Assembly (NCBI GenBank): GCA_032358165.1
Contig: JAALGY010000016.1
Coordinates: 1,116,001-1,180,000, forward strand
Reading direction: 5' to 3'
DNA: 64,000 nucleotides
From: Diplosphaera chodatii
Lineage: Eukaryota > Chlorophyta > Trebouxiophyceae > Prasiolales > Stichococcaceae
Below are positions 1 to 12,045 of the stretch, piece by piece. A model generated the notes under the pieces. That model was given only the letters and a program-made list of their open reading frames with translations, had not been told where the DNA came from and did not search any database. The translations under genes and the position numbers were made by a program. The stretch's first letter is position 1. Every line of letters begins with the position of its first letter.

Positions 1-1000
1 CAGTATAGTGTCCAAATTCAGTGGCGGCATGCGTTGCTCGACAATGATGACAGCCTCCCGTAGTCGTTTCAGCGCAGGACGGTCGGTGCCCACCCGTCAG
101 CAGGTGGTCAACTGCCCGCAGCAAGCACCGCCAGGCGGTGATCACCAAAGGGTGCAGGTCCTGAATGGCAGAGTGCACAGCATTCAAGTGCGTCTATCAA
201 TGTGATCTGGCCCATGCAAAGGTCTGGGCAGGCACAGAATGCACACCACATGCACAATACAAGATGTGCGGGCGCATCCTGTGAGCAGGCAACTGCATCA
301 TATGCAGCATTCTCCCGAAGACAACCATTGGCAGGGATACGTACGCCTCAGTATATTTAGCTACCTGTGTATCATCTTCCTCGTCTGAATGCTTGGGCAA
401 TAGGATATACAGGCGGCATGGCCACTCCAGGTCGCCCAACACACGCAGGACGGCATTCCAGGCGGCTGCGCTCCTGCTGATGGGATCAGGCATCTGAAAG
501 GGGTCTTGTAGCATGGGAGGCCCCACGATGACCGTCACCGACGTCGTGGAGGCATCGACGTCCGTGAACATGTTTGCGACAGTCTGGCATCCACACCAAA
601 AAGAACAGGTGCAGCAGCGGTTGCCTCAACCAGAGTGCCACTGGCCACGGACCTAGGTATGAAATATGTATACAAGGGCCTGCAGGCGAGTGACAAGTGA
701 TGGGTGCGTTTGCACAGCAGCTGCACTCCGCAGAGGCTCTGCTCTCGAGAGCCCTGTCAGCATGACCGCCTGCAGTTGCTCACACACGCGGTGGGTACGA
801 GTACCTACTTGCACGGGAGCGGACAACCAACTCCAGTGCGCTGACTTCTGAAGCAGTGCGTCTGTTGCTTTACAGTGCTTCACGACGAACCCCACGCCAC
901 CGCCGGCAGCGCCGGTCCAAACAGTGCAGGGGGGCGCCTGCCTGGCGGCGGCAACAGGCTTCCAAAACATACAACTCGAAAACAGGGGCACAGCACGCTT
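1..1000 (-). CDS. Unidentified protein, partial (runs off left edge)
   Basis: I do not recognise this gene. On the minus strand, an exon of about 583-340 follows a plausible acceptor and encodes a soluble-looking stretch with TSVTVIVGPPMLQDPF and an acidic patch KHSDEEDD. Upstream (about 760-674), another coding-like stretch ends in frame at a donor (CTT|GTATAC at 674), and joining it to the acceptor at 584 keeps one frame. A further stretch near 150-60 (LHPLVITAWRCLLRAVDHLL) could be the next exon before the edge. The composition suggests helices with leucine and arginine, with no signal peptide and no recognisable catalytic motif. Exon borders are tentative, and the 5' end near 1000 is not defined. 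Confidence 0.35.
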
Positions 1001-1420
1001 GCTGGCACCAGCCGGCCGTGTTGACATCCCCACAGCGAAAGACGGTAGGAACGCAGATGATATCTGCCCCTTTGTGCAGCATTTGCAACCCTGTCAGTAT
1101 CATGTAAAACGCCTTTGTTCCCGCACATGCACACAAGGGCGGCTGGGTACGCTATCCTTCCAGCTCCTGGGGCCATCAGCCCCGACCTGCAGCCTCCGCT
1201 GCCGACCCCGTTAGCCCCCGTATCGCTGGCTCTGCTGCTGTCTGCTGCCGTAGCACTGCTGTCCAGCCGTCACACCAAAGCACCACGCCCACTGCAGCCG
1301 CCGTGCGATGGCCCCTCCCCCAGGGCACCCGGCACTGTCTGCGCAGGGGCTGGCCCGATGCTGGCTGCACGCGCGCTGCTGTGCTGGCTGCGGGGGGCAG
1401 GCGGCTGGAAGCGGGGAGGC

Positions 1421-2565
1421 TCAGCGGGGGCCGGGCGGCGGCTGGAAGAAGGGCGGCGGCACGGCGCCCTGCTGCGGGTGCCCGAACTGTGCGGCCCGCT
1501 GCATCTCCGCCATGCGCTGCAGGCAGACGAGAAAACAGCACGTGGGTGCGTGACGAGGCATGCTGACGCATGCGGGCGACGGTTGCGCACTGCAATGCAT
1601 GGGCGTCGGAATAGATCTTTGTGTTCGCACAGCAGACGGCTCCACAGCTGGCACCGGACGCCGGGTCTAGTGGAGCAAGCAGCAGGCTCTGCAGACCTGC
1701 ACCTGACCCTCAGGCTGGTTTGCTTTTGCAGGCATGCCACAAACACAAGGGACCACACTTCGCAGCATTTCTGTGCCCTCTTTTTGCAAGCTGGCAACCC
1801 GGCTCAGAAGGCGGCGGCGATGCAGCGTTGCATCTCGGCGGCGCTCTGGATGTTGGCGGCCTGACCGTTCTGCCTGTCAGGCCTGAGAGGACATTGTGGG
1901 AGGTCACCGACAGGCACCAACCTGCATCTCGGCGGCGCGCTGCATCTCGGCGACGCGCTGGAACTCGGCGGCCCGCTGCCGCGCCGCCATGATCTCCATC
2001 TCCTTCTGCCGCTGCTTCTCCGCCTCTTCCGCCTCGTCCACCTCCTGCGGCGCGTCGCAGCCGTACGCCGCCATCTCGCGGTCGGGGTTCATGTCGCAGT
2101 ACCAGTCGCCCGAGAAGCGGGGGTCGTCCGCGCGGTACCCCGGCGGCATCTTCCGCCACTTGGCGCACGCCTGCGCAGCGAGAGGGGCCGCCCTTCAGCG
2201 GGCGACTGGCGGCGCAGCTCCAGGTCGGCTGCTCACCCGTGCGCTTTGAGACGCAGTGCTTGTCCATGGCTGCTATGGTCAGCGGCCCCCAGCTCCCAGA
2301 CCGCTCATGGTCTCGCTGATCAATGCAGGCCCAGGGCGGTACACATCTGCCACCCGTGGGCGGCCAAGGGTGCATCTGATGTTGTGCTGCTATGGTGCTG
2401 CTGTGGTGCCACGTTGCTGCCCTTGATCTACCGCCATACCAGGCCTCCTCGATCAGGTCAGCATGCACTGCAAGTTGCCACCGCACACATGTGCCCTCAC
2501 CGGTTCGCTGCACTGCACCCACACGCACAGCTCTGGCACCGGGTGCTGCATGGCGGAGCCTTGGC
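1421..2565 (-). CDS. Small CW-type zinc-finger protein (5' end unresolved)
   Basis: Two exons (2565-2501 and 2170-1922) join in phase to give a CW zinc finger: WVQCSEPACAKWRK, then GDWYCDMN and a final cysteine in YGCDAPQEVDE. This holds the four zinc-binding cysteines and the paired tryptophans of the family, with the C-x4-C spacing seen in ZCWPW1. CW domains read methylated histone H3 lysine 4, so a chromatin role is inferred. A charged coiled-coil tail rich in Ala, Glu, Met and Gln follows (QRAAEFQRVAEMQRAAEMQ). Two last exons are possible, both in phase: 1860-1804 (18 residues) or 1516-1421 (31 residues, proline-rich end). A methionine at 2551 could be the start, but an upstream exon is equally possible because the exon beginning at 2565 starts in phase 1. 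Confidence 0.72.
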
Positions 2566-3922
2566 CTGCGGAACACAGCAGGGGTTCAGGAGCGCACGGG
2601 GTGCGGAGCCAGGGTGCGGAAGCAGGATGATGTTGCATTGCCCCACGAGCATGCCCGTGGCACAGCGCAGGCACTAGGCAGGATGCCCCTGACGAGGGGG
2701 ATCGGCGCAGTGCTGACGATTGCCATGAGAAGCGTACGCGAGAGCAGCACACGAGTACAGGCTGGGATCGATGCTTCTGGCAGGGCTGCTTGGGTCAGCG
2801 CTGTGCTGAGCTGGAAGGAGCTGGCAAGCGGTCCCGGCCGTGGGATGCCGCAAAGTCCACAAGCTACTGCAAGGATGTACACACTAGTAGGCGTGGGCAG
2901 ATTGCAGGCAGCCCGCTGAGGGCTCTGACCTGGCAACCCCAGCAGCTGTGGGGATCAGCAGTACCACAGCAGGCAAAGTTTTCACGCCCTGTTTCGGCAG
3001 CTGCCAGTGCCCGCTAACACTCATGTAATGTCATTACTATAGATCGCAGGACCGCTGGCCGGGTGCGCGCTGCTGCAGTGGCCGATCAGGCGCCTTGAGC
3101 ACTCGAATGTTGGATGCTGCTGACAGCTCCGCTTGACCTGACACCACTTGGCGGGGCGGTCCCACACTGCATAGCGTCGCACCTGAAGTCCTGAGTCCGC
3201 TGGTCGGCAAGCCGCCCTGTGGCCTGCCCGCAGCTGCGGAAAAGCAGCTGGCTTCCGGAAGGATGCCGGTTTAACAACACCCACACTGAGCAGACTTGTG
3301 GCCCCGGCAGCGGGTTTACTGCACGCGGTAGCAGCTCAGCGAGCTGTGTGCTGCCGCATACGCCGTCTGCCGGGCCACCGGCGGACTGCACATGCTTCTG
3401 GTCACGCTAATCCGTGCTGAACCTAGCGAAGCACTGGTAGTTATGAAACCACGGCCAGGGCTTTGAACGAAGGTTTTGTACACCGTACCAGCTTGCCAGA
3501 CTTGGACAACGCATGCATGCGCAGCGTTGGGACAGCCTGATCGCAGCAAGGAGAACTGTGCGGTCTACAGAAGCAGCATGCAGTCGCAGGCGCAAATGCT
3601 CAGCGGCGGCGCTGGCACAGCCGGCCAGCAGGTGGGTCGATGGTGTCGGAACACTGGCATCCACGGCGGCTGTTCGGCAGCTTGTGACGCTGCAGCGTCA
3701 TACTGGTCCCTGCATGCATGCCTGATCAGTTTCAGTATCAATAAGTCCGCCGTTCATGCTGTTCAAACCAGATTGGGTAGCAAGCTGGTCGCCTTGACCA
3801 TGTCCAGCTTGCATGTCGGCTCATCATCTGGCAGCGTGCAGCCAGCATCCTTCGCCGAATCAGAACCACACCAAATGGATAGCGCATCAAGGTTCATCTC
3901 TAGGTAGTGTACAGATGTACAA
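2566..3922. other. No gene recognised
   Basis: The stretch between the CW-finger gene and the first candidate chaperonin exon shows short open frames on both strands but no exon with a recognisable product or consistent splice signals. It may hold 5' exons of the CW-finger gene (minus) and the chaperonin promoter (plus). Confidence 0.5.
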
Positions 3923-6900
3923 GTGCATGCAGTGCCAGTCTTACAGCTCTTCCTGCGTGCTGTCCAGGTGCTGCGGGGCAGGACGGCATCCACAGCCCAG
4001 AGCCCGCTGCCGCGGCATGTGCAGCACACAGCGCGATCAGCGCGGAGCTCCCGCCTGGTGCGTGCTGCGACAGCATGCGATTGGGCCCACATGGGGCTGT
4101 GTGCATGCGCCAGCCGCTTCTAGAATGTTCAGCGGCCGGCGCATGCGCATTGTTTCAGCAGCCATAGACGGGGGCTGAGTGCTCTGAATCAAGGAGCTGT
4201 CACACTCAGCAAGCTCTCTTGAGATGGGTGCTGCAGCAGGTGGTCATGCAAACCAGCGGCACAGCGGCAACAACCGCCAAACCCTCTGGCGCAGGTGACA
4301 AAGGCAGCGGAGTCGAAGACGATCGTGTTCGACAACGAGTCCAGGGCGCGACTGCAGAACGGCATCAACAAGGTTGCTGATGCCGTGGGCGTCACACTCG
4401 GCCCGCGCGGTGAGTTGACCGACCCTCATATCTACTCACCACCCGAGGAGGCATGTCTGTGAGGTTCTTGAATGCGTTCTTGAGCACTGGGCGGCAGCAG
4501 GCACCCGCTGGCAGCCAGCGCACCGTCGCACCAGCGCCAGCTAGGGCGATTGACGGCCAGCAGATGGCACCCGAACAATGCTGTGGCCCGCCACACACTC
4601 TGCGGTCGGCGCAGGCCGGAATGTGGTGCTGGAGGAGAGCTACGGCGTGCCAAAGGTCATCAACGACGGCGTTTCCATTGCCCGCGCCATCGAGCTGGAG
4701 GACCCCTTCGAGAACGCCGGCGCGCAGCTCATCAAGGAGGTGAGCGGGCCGCTGAGGCGTGCCGATGTACGCAAGCTCTGGATCACCTTTTGGAGCGGCC
4801 ATCATGCTGGAAGCCTGCTGCGGTGATGCTGGCAGCCGAGGCGCAGGGGAGAGCCGCCGCAGACGAGAGTGGTTTGTGCATCGTGTGTGCATGTACACCG
4901 TACATGGGGATTGCGCTGGCAAACCTTCCGCCTTCCGCTGCGGCGGCAAAGCTTCGTGATGTAGACCAGCCTTGGAAGGGTCAGGGAGCAGCACACTGTA
5001 GCTGCCTTTGGGGCCGCTGGTCAATGGTATGCAGCTTGTGAGACATCGAAGCATCCTGCCCTGCAGGTGGCTGGGCGGACAAATGACTCAGCCGGCGACG
5101 GCACGACGACAGCGTCGGTGCTGGCACGGGAGATCATCCACTACGGCTTGCAGGTGGGGCGTGCATTGTCGGCTTGTGTTGCTGCAGCAGCTGACACTGC
5201 ACATGCATGCATGGCTATGTCGCCGGCGGCCAGCACAACCGGTCAGCCTGGCGCCTGCTGCATGCAGCTCCGTCCCTGACAATGGACTGCTGGCGCAGAA
5301 AGCTGAAAGTCTCATCATTGACAGCAAACTGCTGCCGGCGTGCGTCAATGCCATGCGTCCCAGGCGTGACTTTAGAGACTGGAGCCTGCTTCTGCTGCAC
5401 CCGCAGGCAGTCACCAGCGGTGCGAACCCCGTCAGCATCAAGCGCGGCATCGACAAGACGTGCACGCACCTGGTGTCCCGGCTGCAGGAGCTGGCCCGCG
5501 ATGTGAAGGGCACAGAGGACATCCGGGTAGGCACTCCTATCAATTTGATTGGACCGTCATGTAACTGCGCCTGCAGGTTGCTTTCCCTGTGGATGTCCAA
5601 TCGGTCGCACCTGAATGATGGCACGTTGTGTTGTTTGACTGCGCGTGGTGACCGTGAGCATGCTGCCCCTGCAGAATGTGGCCACCATCTCAGCCGGCAA
5701 CGACCGCGTCATCGGTGACATGATCGCTGAGGCCCTGGACAAGGTGGGTGGTGAAGTGTCGGGAATCAGGGCTCAAAACGGCAGCTTGGCATGTTCTCAC
5801 AAGGTGTTGCAGCGACTGCCGCCGCTGTCTGCCTGCACGCTCGCCGCGCAGCTGACAGCGCTGCCTTCATCACAATGGCCTCGTCCCCACAGGTGGGCTC
5901 CGACGGCGTGCTGTCCATCGAAAACTCCAACACAATGGAGACCAGCGTGGAGGTGGAGGAGGGCATGTCCATCGACCGCGGCTACGTGTCGCGGGAGATG
6001 ATCACCAACCAGGTGCCTCCCTGCGGACGCCTCTCCATTGATACCTCGGATCAGCATGCACGCAGCCGCAGCTGCACGGGCAGGCAGCTGGCTCCGCGCG
6101 AGCAGACACCACTGCTGACCGTCACACAGAGTCTCGTATGCACAGCGTCCAACTCACCCGGGCGTCAGAAGGTCCTGACCTGTCTTAACTGCCGGTGGGC
6201 TGGTCGTTGGCCTAGATGAGGCGCGTCGCTCACAAAGCGGTTCGTGCGATTCCAGGAGCGGATGCTGGTGGAGTACGACAACGCCCGCATCCTCATCACG
6301 GACCAGAAGCTGGAGTCCATCAAGGACGTGATGGGCATCCTGGAGGCGGCGGCCAAGGGCGGCGGCCCGCTGGTCATCATCGCCGAAGATGTGACGGTGA
6401 GCTGCTTCAGGGCTTTTGGGACTGCCCGGTCACATGCGAACCATGTGATCGGGCAGCACTCTGTGTGCTCAGTCTGTCCCTCAGTGTGTCTGCTGGAGGC
6501 ATCTGGAGGCAGCCTCGCCTAAGCCTGCTGTGCCTTGGAGTGGTACCCGCAGTGCTTTCCTGAACCTGGCACTATTGCAGTTGACATGTTGACGAGTTCA
6601 CACGTATGCAGTGCTTGCTGCCTGCCCTGTAGGGCGATGCGCTGGCGTGCCTGATCGTCAACAAGCTGCGGGGCGTCGTCAATGTGGCAGCCATCAAGGC
6701 GCCCGGCTTCGGCGAGCGCCGGAAGGCGCTGCTGCAGGTGACTCAGCATCTCGTCATCACTGCGTCCACCTGTCCTTCTCACCTGCACCAAGGTCGACAG
6801 CCTGACGCCTGCCACCTGCTGAGGCCAGCGGTCTGCTTCTTGATGCTGGTCTGCACACACATGAGCAAAGGCGACGGTCTTTGTCATCCATCGCTTGTCA

Positions 6901-9345
6901 TCCTCGCTCATCAGGGCTTCTGTTGCTGCGAGCGCAGGACATTGCGATCGTGACTGGCGCAGAGTATGTCGCAAAGGATCTGGGCCTGAAGGTGTGTGGC
7001 ACCAAGTCAACGCTTCAGCGGGGTGCTCCATATGCATTGTCCACAGCATCCTCGAGCTTGTGCTCGCCAAAGTGGTGACCAGCCGTCACCATAGCAACCA
7101 TCTGCATGTGGTCGCTGCACCAGCCTCGTACTGGTGCCCATATGAGCAGGCCAAGCTTTGCTGCTGCTCCAAGGCTGACATGACGTTCGCAACGCACAGG
7201 TCGAGGCAGCCACCGTTGACCAGCTGGGCACGGCCCGCAAGGTCACCATCCGCGCCACGGAGACGACGCTCATCGCCGACGCCGCGAACAAGGAGGAGAT
7301 CACCATGCGCGTCAAGCAGGTCAGTCCCTGGGCGACTCGCCGCCAGCAGCTCTGGCAGCCCGCTGACCTCCTGTTGCGCCTGGTCTTGTGATTGAACGTC
7401 CTCCCACCGCCAGCCGCCTGCTGCTGTCACTGCTGACGAAAAACCCTGATGCAAGAGCACCCCACACCCTGCTCCGCGGTGCCGCGCGCAGATCAAGAAG
7501 CAGCTGGCAGAGACGGACAGCGTGTACGACAGCGAGAAGCTGGCGGAGCGCATCGCCAAGCTCGCCGGCGGCGTGGCCGTCATCAAGGTGCGAGGTTGTG
7601 TCTGGGTTGCTGTTAGAGAGTGCCATGCTCTGCACCGCTGGAGCACAGGACGCTGCGGGGTAAAGGACACGCGAACCGAGGCTCGTGTCTGGTTCACCAC
7701 CTAAACGCTGTCAAAACCCTCCTCTCGCAGGTGGGCGCAGCGACAGAGGCAGAACTGGAGGACCGTAAGCTGCGGGTAAAGGACATGCGAAATGAAAGTC
7801 ATACTCACCACCTGAACGCTGTCAAAACCCTCCTCTCGCAGGTGGGCGCAGCGACAGAGGCAGAGCTGGAGGACCGTAAGCTGCGGGTGGAGGACGCAAA
7901 GAACGCGACCTTTGCCGCCGTGGAGGTGAGCCATCACATGCCGTCTCTGAAGATGGCAGTAGGGCATGCTTTGGGCCCATGGCTGACAGGAAGTGCAGCA
8001 TGGCAGGGGCCGTGGCATGCTGCTGCTGACGTAATTGTAAGACGTGGTTCGCCTGTCAATGCTGTGACGCTTGAATCCGCTGTCAGACCTGCTAGACAGC
8101 TGCCACGGGATGACCGCGTCCTCATGTATGCCCTGGTCTGTCTCTGAGCCTCCTCTGCATGACACACTGCAGGAGGGCATCGTGCCAGGCGGTGGCGCGG
8201 CGCTGCTGCACCTGTCCGAGTATGTGCCCGAGTTCAAGGAGACGCTCACAGATCCGGAGGAGCGGCTGGGCGCTGACATCATCGGCAAAGCCCTCACGTA
8301 AGCATTACAGCATGTTCTGTCTGCTCGTTTTCCGAGCCGTCACCTTGCTGCATCAGTGGAGTGCCATGTGTAGGCTAAAGCCGGTGGATTATCAGCTTGT
8401 GTATCAGGCCTTTTGCTGCTGTCTGCTGGGTGCCATGCATCTGAGCAGTGCAGAGCGCTGCCATCCTGGCAACAGCTTTCGCTCAGAATGCGACATCGGC
8501 GCATTGCAGCACCGCTCGTGTGCAGTGACGGCACACAGCACGCAGCACCTGCTGCCACTGACAATGATGAGTGCAACAGTCAGCCTTCCGCCAACGCAGT
8601 GCACTGATGAGATTGCACTGTAAGGCGTCCACCTCCGCTTCTCGCTGTCTGCAGGGCACCGGCGCGACTGATCGCTGACAATGCCGGCGTTGAGGGCGAG
8701 GTCATCGTGCAGCAGCTGCTGGGCAAGCCCTTCGAGCAGGGGTACAATGCGATGGACGACCGGGTGGAGAACCTGATCGAGGCAGGCGTCATCGACCCCG
8801 CCAAGGTGCGCGCCATCGTGCAACTCTAAACCCTAAACCCTAAACCCTGCACGACTGGCTGCCAACACTCCTTTGGCAGTCTTGCAGGGAACCAAGCAGT
8901 GCAGTGTGCTGTAGGGGGTGACTGGTCCTGCCGCTGTCTGAGGATACAGTACCTTCTGGCTGATCGATCCTGCCGAGCTGGGCCTAGGATTGATGTGTGG
9001 ACTGTGAGCCAACAAAGTGGTCGTTAGATGTGCCCAGCGAGATTGCTGCTTGGCACACAGCGCATTATGCTGCGAGGAGTCTCATACCTGGTGTCGCAAG
9101 ACAGCCTACAGCAGAGGTGCAAGACAGCACACACATGGAATGCTGACTCCGCGGCCTCTGTTCCGGCGCAGGTGACGCGCAGCGGACTGACCAATGCGTG
9201 CGGCATCGCGGGCATCATGCTGACGACTCAGGCCGTCATGGTGGAGACGCGCAAGCCCAAGGCAGCGGCAGCCGGCGGCGGCGGTGGCGGCGGCATGGGC
9301 GGCGGCATGATGGGCAACGGCATGCCGGCCGGCCTCACCATGTAG
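3923..9345 (+). CDS. CPN60A: Plastid chaperonin 60, alpha-type subunit
   Basis: GroEL-family ATP-driven folding chaperone. Fifteen exons close in phase: 4295-4409, 4615-4739, 5067-5153, 5407-5526, 5675-5743, 5893-6012, 6256-6396, 6633-6737, 6938-6991, 7200-7319, 7492-7587, 7842-7925, 8173-8297, 8655-8805 and 9172-9345 (561 residues). Signatures are [16 protein letters not shown], the ATP site [48 protein letters not shown], and a Gly/Met-rich tail. [14 protein letters not shown] and [15 protein letters not shown] match the plastid alpha type rather than the beta or mitochondrial type. A candidate first exon (3923-4057) encodes 45 residues with no Asp or Glu, as expected of a transit peptide, and joins in phase 0; it is less certain than the rest. 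Oddities are a 111-base tandem duplication over the acceptor of the 7842 exon and telomere-type repeats in the last intron. It would act in the stroma. Confidence 0.95.
7731..7952 (+). repeat. 111-base tandem duplication across a splice acceptor
   Basis: The block starting GTGGGCGCAGCGACAGAGGC at 7731 recurs at 7842, 111 bases (37 codons) later, with its preceding acceptor CCTCTCGCAG. Both copies read [16 protein letters not shown], and the spacer between them resembles the intron end at 7653-7730. The second copy runs on into the conserved exon end (GTGGAGGACGC); the first diverges at CGGGTAAAGG, which looks like a donor site. A third, decayed copy may start near 7636. Confidence 0.9.
8825..8848 (+). 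repeat. Interstitial telomere-type repeat (CCCTAAA)n
   Basis: Slightly more than three perfect units of the plant/green-algal telomere heptamer, 19 bases after the donor of the last chaperonin intron. Too short to be a chromosome end; flanked by unique intron sequence. Confidence 0.9.
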
Positions 9346-10299
9346 ACTAGATGGACGGCAGTCTACATCAACTCAGTAGGCAGCGTGCCGACTCAGCGGC
9401 ACCGACAAAGGGCAGTCCAAGCTGCTTCGGAGCAGTACAGCCCATAGCAGCAGGCATTGAGCAGGCAGCGTCTAGCAGTGTCGGCGCCCGCTGGCTGTCA
9501 CCTGTCTGTTTTCAGTGCAGCAGGCAGGGAACATGGAGGTCGTCACACCAGATGTGTAGTACCTCCTTGTCCGTCCACCTCGGTTGTAGCACGGATTGTG
9601 GAGCAGTGGAGGTGCCACTACTGAGGAGTGCTTGCGGCTCAGTCTGAGGGTTGCCCTGTGTGATCAATACCAATCATAGGCTGCTCATTCAACGATGTCG
9701 TGGTGTGCTCGAGCACGGTGTGGTAGCACTATTGTTGAGACACTCGGGGTACTTTAATTGCGTAAACCTAGAACAGCAAAGCGTAAACGTCGGTGGACAA
9801 GGCAAAAGCCACGAACTCAACAGTATGCGAACGAAAGGAAACCAGAGGGCCTCAGGTTGAAAACTGAGGTTGCGGCAAAGTGCACACCGTGTGCTGTCGC
9901 CACAATCGAAATCGAAAGCTGCAATACCCAGGTGCTGGAATCATCTGATGTGTGTTCACGTTGCTGAATCAGTATGTTAGCTGTTGCTGCTGATAAAACC
10001 AAAGCAATCCCAGCAAGCAGACATGGAGGCTGTTGCTCGTCAAGGGCAGATGACCGCTGCTGCTTCCGACGGTGACAATGCAGCTCGAATGCAGCTCCGT
10101 GCTGCGTCGTGCCAAAGCATATATATCGGGTGGTACACAGTCCGGGTACCTTTGTCCTTTGCACTCGGGACTCTTTCCCAATCCCTGTATGTAATGTCTG
10201 CAAGGCCAGAAAGTGCAGCCTGCAGGTGCCTTCCATCAAAAACTCAGGATCCCTGGGCTGCGGCTCGTGCCTGCCACCTGAGCGTTGTGTTGTATGGGC
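9346..10299. other. Convergent 3' region, no gene seen
   Basis: Lies between the stop codons of the plus-strand chaperonin and the minus-strand 100-residue gene. Slightly more AT-rich near 9700-9950. No supported exon; it presumably holds both 3' untranslated regions. Confidence 0.5.
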
Positions 10300-11092
10300 T
10301 TAGCCGCGCTTGGGAACACGGCTAACCAGATTGGTGGTGGGGTTGTAGAAGATGTTAACGCGGTTGGAGACGTGCTCGAAGGTCACGAAGGTGCCCTGCA
10401 GCAAGCAATCGCGCATTGTCTACTGCATTGGACACCCGCCAGCACGCGCGTGCTCAGACACATCGAGCACAAAGCAGCTGGGCTCAGCTGCATGGCACTG
10501 TTGCTGGCTGCCTAATTCATCCAGATAGGACGCCAGCACAGCTAGCGCTAAAACGGCATGGCGCACCTCCTTTACGACATTGGCGACGAAGCCCAGGTCC
10601 ACGATCTTGCTGCGTGCCATCTCCCTGGGCTGGCCTGCACATCGTTTGACAGCCATGTATCAGCTTGATCAGTGGTGTGGCACACTGAAAGCTGTCATGG
10701 CAAGCATGGCAGGTGATAATGCAGATCACCCACTGTTATATCACATTCTGTGAGGAGTGCAGAGCAAGCAGGCGCCAGAGATGACATGACTTGACATGCT
10801 GCAGGGCTGGCTGACATGCATGGCTGCAAGGTGCGCCTGCTGCGCCTGCCTGGCAATGGACCTCACAGAGCGATGGGGACAGACCCACCGCTGTGCCTAC
10901 AGCAGTGCGCATCTCAAGGGGCTGGCGGTCTCGAAGGCGCCCGAAGAGCTTACCCAGCAGCTCGGGGAACGCGTTGGGGCGGGTGTCGGGTGGCGCTGGT
11001 GCCGTCGGTGCCCTGCGGTTATCTGATGCCAGGATGACGGTGGTGCCGGGGGAGCTGCGGGGTACCGGACCGGACCCTCCAGCCACGATCAT
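10300..11092 (-). CDS. Conserved-looking 100-residue protein of unknown function
   Basis: Three exons close exactly in phase: 11092-10954 (donor GTAAGC), 10634-10567 and 10395-10300, giving 100 residues. The N-terminal 45 residues are rich in Pro, Ser, Arg and Ala and could be an organelle-targeting region. The C-terminal 55 residues look structured (ARSKIVDLGFVANVVKEG, then FEHVSNRVNIFYNPTTNL) and end in PKRG. I do not recognise the family. The short exons, good splice sites and phase closure argue that it is real. The start is the first ATG of the open frame; a longer N-terminus is possible. Convergent with the chaperonin and divergent from eL13. Confidence 0.65.
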
Positions 11093-12045
11093 CGTTGTGG
11101 CGCCCTGCGCCGACGCGCAGAAAGGACAGGGTTACGAAGGTCTTGAGGGGCACAACCAAATGCAGCCAGGGTGCAGCTGAGAAACGCCGCCACTACGTGT
11201 GCACCGAATGCATGCCACATATCAGGCTAGGAAAACAGTACTCGTGACCATCTATGACGGCTGATCCCGGTAACAGGTGCCGTCTCCAGTGTCGAGTCAT
11301 GGTGGCACCCAGAGATCAGGACACATGATGCACCCAAGCATGCAGGCATGCAGCTGGTCCGCGCACGAAGTTGTGCATTTGATGCCGTATAAAATGCATC
11401 TACCGCTGTGTTACAACGCAAATTGTTAACTGACGCGTCAACGGTTGATCTGAGGTTGGGTGTCCTTGCACGGTGCAGCCGTCGGCGCTCACATCATGTC
11501 GGAACGCGACATATGTACACGTATGCCTATTATGGCACAGAAATCGTTTTGTACGTACCGATGTGCCTGGAGTGGGGGCAGCCAGCAGCTCCCGCCGAGG
11601 CAGCAGTCGGCCCGAGCACCCGCTGAGCAAGGCCAGTAGGGGAACCAGACATGATAGGGAGCGTGTGACAGCCATGCTTTGCTGCAGGAGTATGGAATGC
11701 GCTTTGCTACACGTAGTCGCAACCGCAGGCGCAGAGGCTACATCTGGTGCGCCGATGATGTCGCGGAAGAAGAAGCATTCGGAGATGACCTAGTTGCAGG
11801 AAGCACAGGAAGGTTGATTAAAGCCGCGCGATGTTTACAGGCGTCAACATAGTACTGGACGCCGCCTGCAACACCCAGCGGGGCCAGCGCCTCAGCCTCT
11901 TTGTCGGCTCGGGTGTGCAAGGGGCCGAGGCCAGGTGAGAATATGTACATGTAAGAAGATCGGCTGCGGTTGCTGCCTGAGGGAGGCGGTATCTCGGCAG
12001 CTTGCAGAGGTGCTGCTTCTGTTGCTGGATGCAGGCTGGGCCATC
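11093..12045. other. Divergent upstream region between the 100-residue gene and eL13
   Basis: No convincing exon. It probably contains the 5' regions of both neighbours. A minus-strand frame at 11950-11738 is open but lacks support from splice signals or a known product. Confidence 0.45.

Noticed and set aside
6013..6255. Apparent gap in chaperonin 60 where YISP-type residues seemed missing
   Set aside because: [12 protein letters not shown] at the end of the exon at 6012 already fills this part; the next exon starts with ERMLVEYD, so nothing is lost.
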